Source of the DNA: Blastocladiella emersonii ATCC 22665
Taxonomy: Eukaryota > Blastocladiomycota > Blastocladiomycetes > Blastocladiales > Blastocladiaceae
DNA: 64,000 nt
NCBI GenBank assembly: GCA_025594325.1
Contig: JANHCV010000011.1
Span: forward strand, 1,178,001-1,242,000
Direction of reading: 5' to 3'
The position numbers were made by a program, and so were the translations under genes. Of the stretch, positions 62,700 to 64,000 are shown in pieces (within the stretch, counting starts at the first letter, position 1; every line of letters begins with the position of its first letter). Below the pieces are notes generated by a model. That model saw only the letters and a program-made list of their open reading frames with translations. It searched no databases and had not been told where the DNA came from.

Positions 62700-64000
62700 T
62701 GTGAGGACCTGCGCTTGGGCTTGAACACACGGGTGCACCAGTGCAGAGCGGGCGATGCATTCCCAAAAGCTGCACAAGCGTTGATGTGGTGGGCGACCAC
62801 CGCCGCCGGACGCTGCGAGGGGTCAATGGGCCGTTGCACAGTCACGTACTCTTTGCGCCGCCACTCGATTCGCCGCCCTTCGTTAGCCCCCTCCGCACGG
62901 CCGAGCTCCCTTTTGCCTGACCGCGCCACACAGCGGGCCCGCTGCACCATGCGTTCGCAGCGAACGAGCGCATGGTGGGGGAGGTGTGGGCGGTGCTTAC
63001 GGCGGGGGTGCAGGAGCTCGTTTCCCCCGCAGCAAAGAAGGGGCGTGCCGAGGGAGAGGTGCTAGGGCCGGGCGTGTACGCCGGCTCTGCACCAGGACGT
63101 CTATCTACACGCAGGCGAGCGAGCGAGCGAGCGAAGGGGGCGGTCGCGGCCACGGCCACGGCGGGCGACCGCGTTACTGCGCCGTCGTGAGGCGTACCGG
63201 CCACCACGAGCGGACGATCGACGCCGTGGCCACGGTGGACGCCGCGACGACGGCCTTGATGCCGATGGTCAATGAGGAGGAGAATGACGGCGACCGTCAG
63301 CTGACGCGGGTCAAGTCGTCGAGTGCCGCCAATCCGTCTACAGTCAGGCGCGCGCAAGTGAGTGGGCGGAGTGAGTGGGCGGTCGGTGGCTTCTGAATGT
63401 CCGCGCTATGAGCGTACCCTCGTTGATACCGCCGTCACCGATGAGGTAGACCCGCCGGACTCGAACTTGAACAGCGCGCGCGTTGGGATCATGAATGCCG
63501 GCGCTCGTCGGCGCGACATGACGCGGCCCCAGCGAGCGAGCGACGCACGATCTTGGCCTGCTGCAGCTGCAGCTGCAGGTACTGGACTAGGAGAACTACT
63601 CGAACCGCGCTGCGAGCCCGAGTAGTGTCTACACAAGCACAAGCGCAAGGGTGAGTTGTTGGGCTGCGACGCCGGAAGTTCCGATTGTAGTATGTTATCT
63701 TGGTGTGCCGCGATGACATCTGAATTCCGAGTAATCGACGCGGCGCGCGCGCACGTCGTGCACCTGGCATTGTTCAGCCGCGCCGTCGCCGCGTGCTCAC
63801 CACGACCATCGAGCTCTGCGCCGCGACCACACACATGGCACGCGCGAGGGACGCTACGGAATATAGTGCGGGTTCCACCACGTGCCGGACTAAGAAGTGT
63901 TTGAGCCGGGGCTCCCCCAAGCAGTGCGTACTGGGCGTCGTCCCTCGGCGTGTCATGCGAATGGCCGCGGCGCCGCGCGACCCGACGCGGCGAGCGAGCG
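62700..64000. other. Right-edge region, no clear gene
   Basis: Several short minus-strand frames have membrane-like stretches (VEPALYSVASLARAMCVVAA at about 63880, VVLLVQYLQLQLQQAKIVRR at about 63590, SLTIGIKAVVAASTVATASI at about 63250). They could be exons of a membrane-protein gene, but no consistent splice model was found. Confidence 0.35.

Overview
The window is nuclear DNA from a GC-rich fungus. Genes carry short spliceosomal introns (about 41-80 bp, most 54-67 bp), usually with a GTACG-type donor, a TAG acceptor and a CTGAC/CTAAC branch-point motif. Recognisable genes are eukaryotic housekeeping or regulatory genes: EF2, TFIIA-gamma, eIF2B-alpha, a POLE4-type histone fold, LAMTOR2, an STN1-like OB protein, an E(z)-type SET protein, an M14 carboxypeptidase, a SCAR/WAVE protein and a CEP43/FOP-like centrosomal protein. 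SCAR/WAVE and CEP43/FOP are typical of lineages with amoeboid or flagellated cells. With the high GC and short introns they suggest a zoosporic fungus, most likely Blastocladiomycota. That placement is inference, not a sequence match.

Left part (1-17 kb): the 5' part of an EF2 gene runs off the left edge on the minus strand. Its promoter, first exon and part of intron 1 (about 1.17 kb) are repeated, apparently identical and inverted, at 13753-14927. Directly beside that copy lies a complete PIF/Harbinger-type DNA transposon (10505-13749, TTA target duplication, two genes). Its transposase has an in-frame stop, while its Myb-like partner is open. Between EF2 and the transposon are about 5.8 kb without a recognisable gene and a damaged BTB/BACK-type gene. 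The duplicated EF2 promoter points at an unrecognised three-exon gene (15198-17285) that is bracketed by 20-bp direct repeats.

Middle (18-28.3 kb): a very large Ser/Pro-rich protein of unknown function, then 4.4 kb without a clear gene, then a type II membrane protein with a GH20-like fold that lacks the GH20 catalytic acid pair. A patch of ~148-bp tandem repeats follows.

Compact gene island (29.6-42.4 kb): EZH2 > < promethin-like < > STN1-like > < TOA2 < > carboxypeptidase > < CEP43/FOP < > SCAR/WAVE > < seven-TM protein. The arrows give strand. Genes alternate between convergent ends 29-56 bp apart and shared promoters of about 210-770 bp.

Right part (42.4-64 kb): a gene-poor stretch with a small tandem gene family that I do not recognise (three members, 44.1-46.4 kb), then POLE4 < > eIF2B-alpha, a four-TM protein, a glycine-zipper protein < > LAMTOR2, a single-pass membrane protein, a glutathione-peroxidase 3' remnant with a GC-AG intron, a frame-broken gene, a secreted protein, and finally 3.4 kb of gene-poor DNA with scraps of coding-like sequence. 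No rRNA, tRNA or CRISPR array was recognised.
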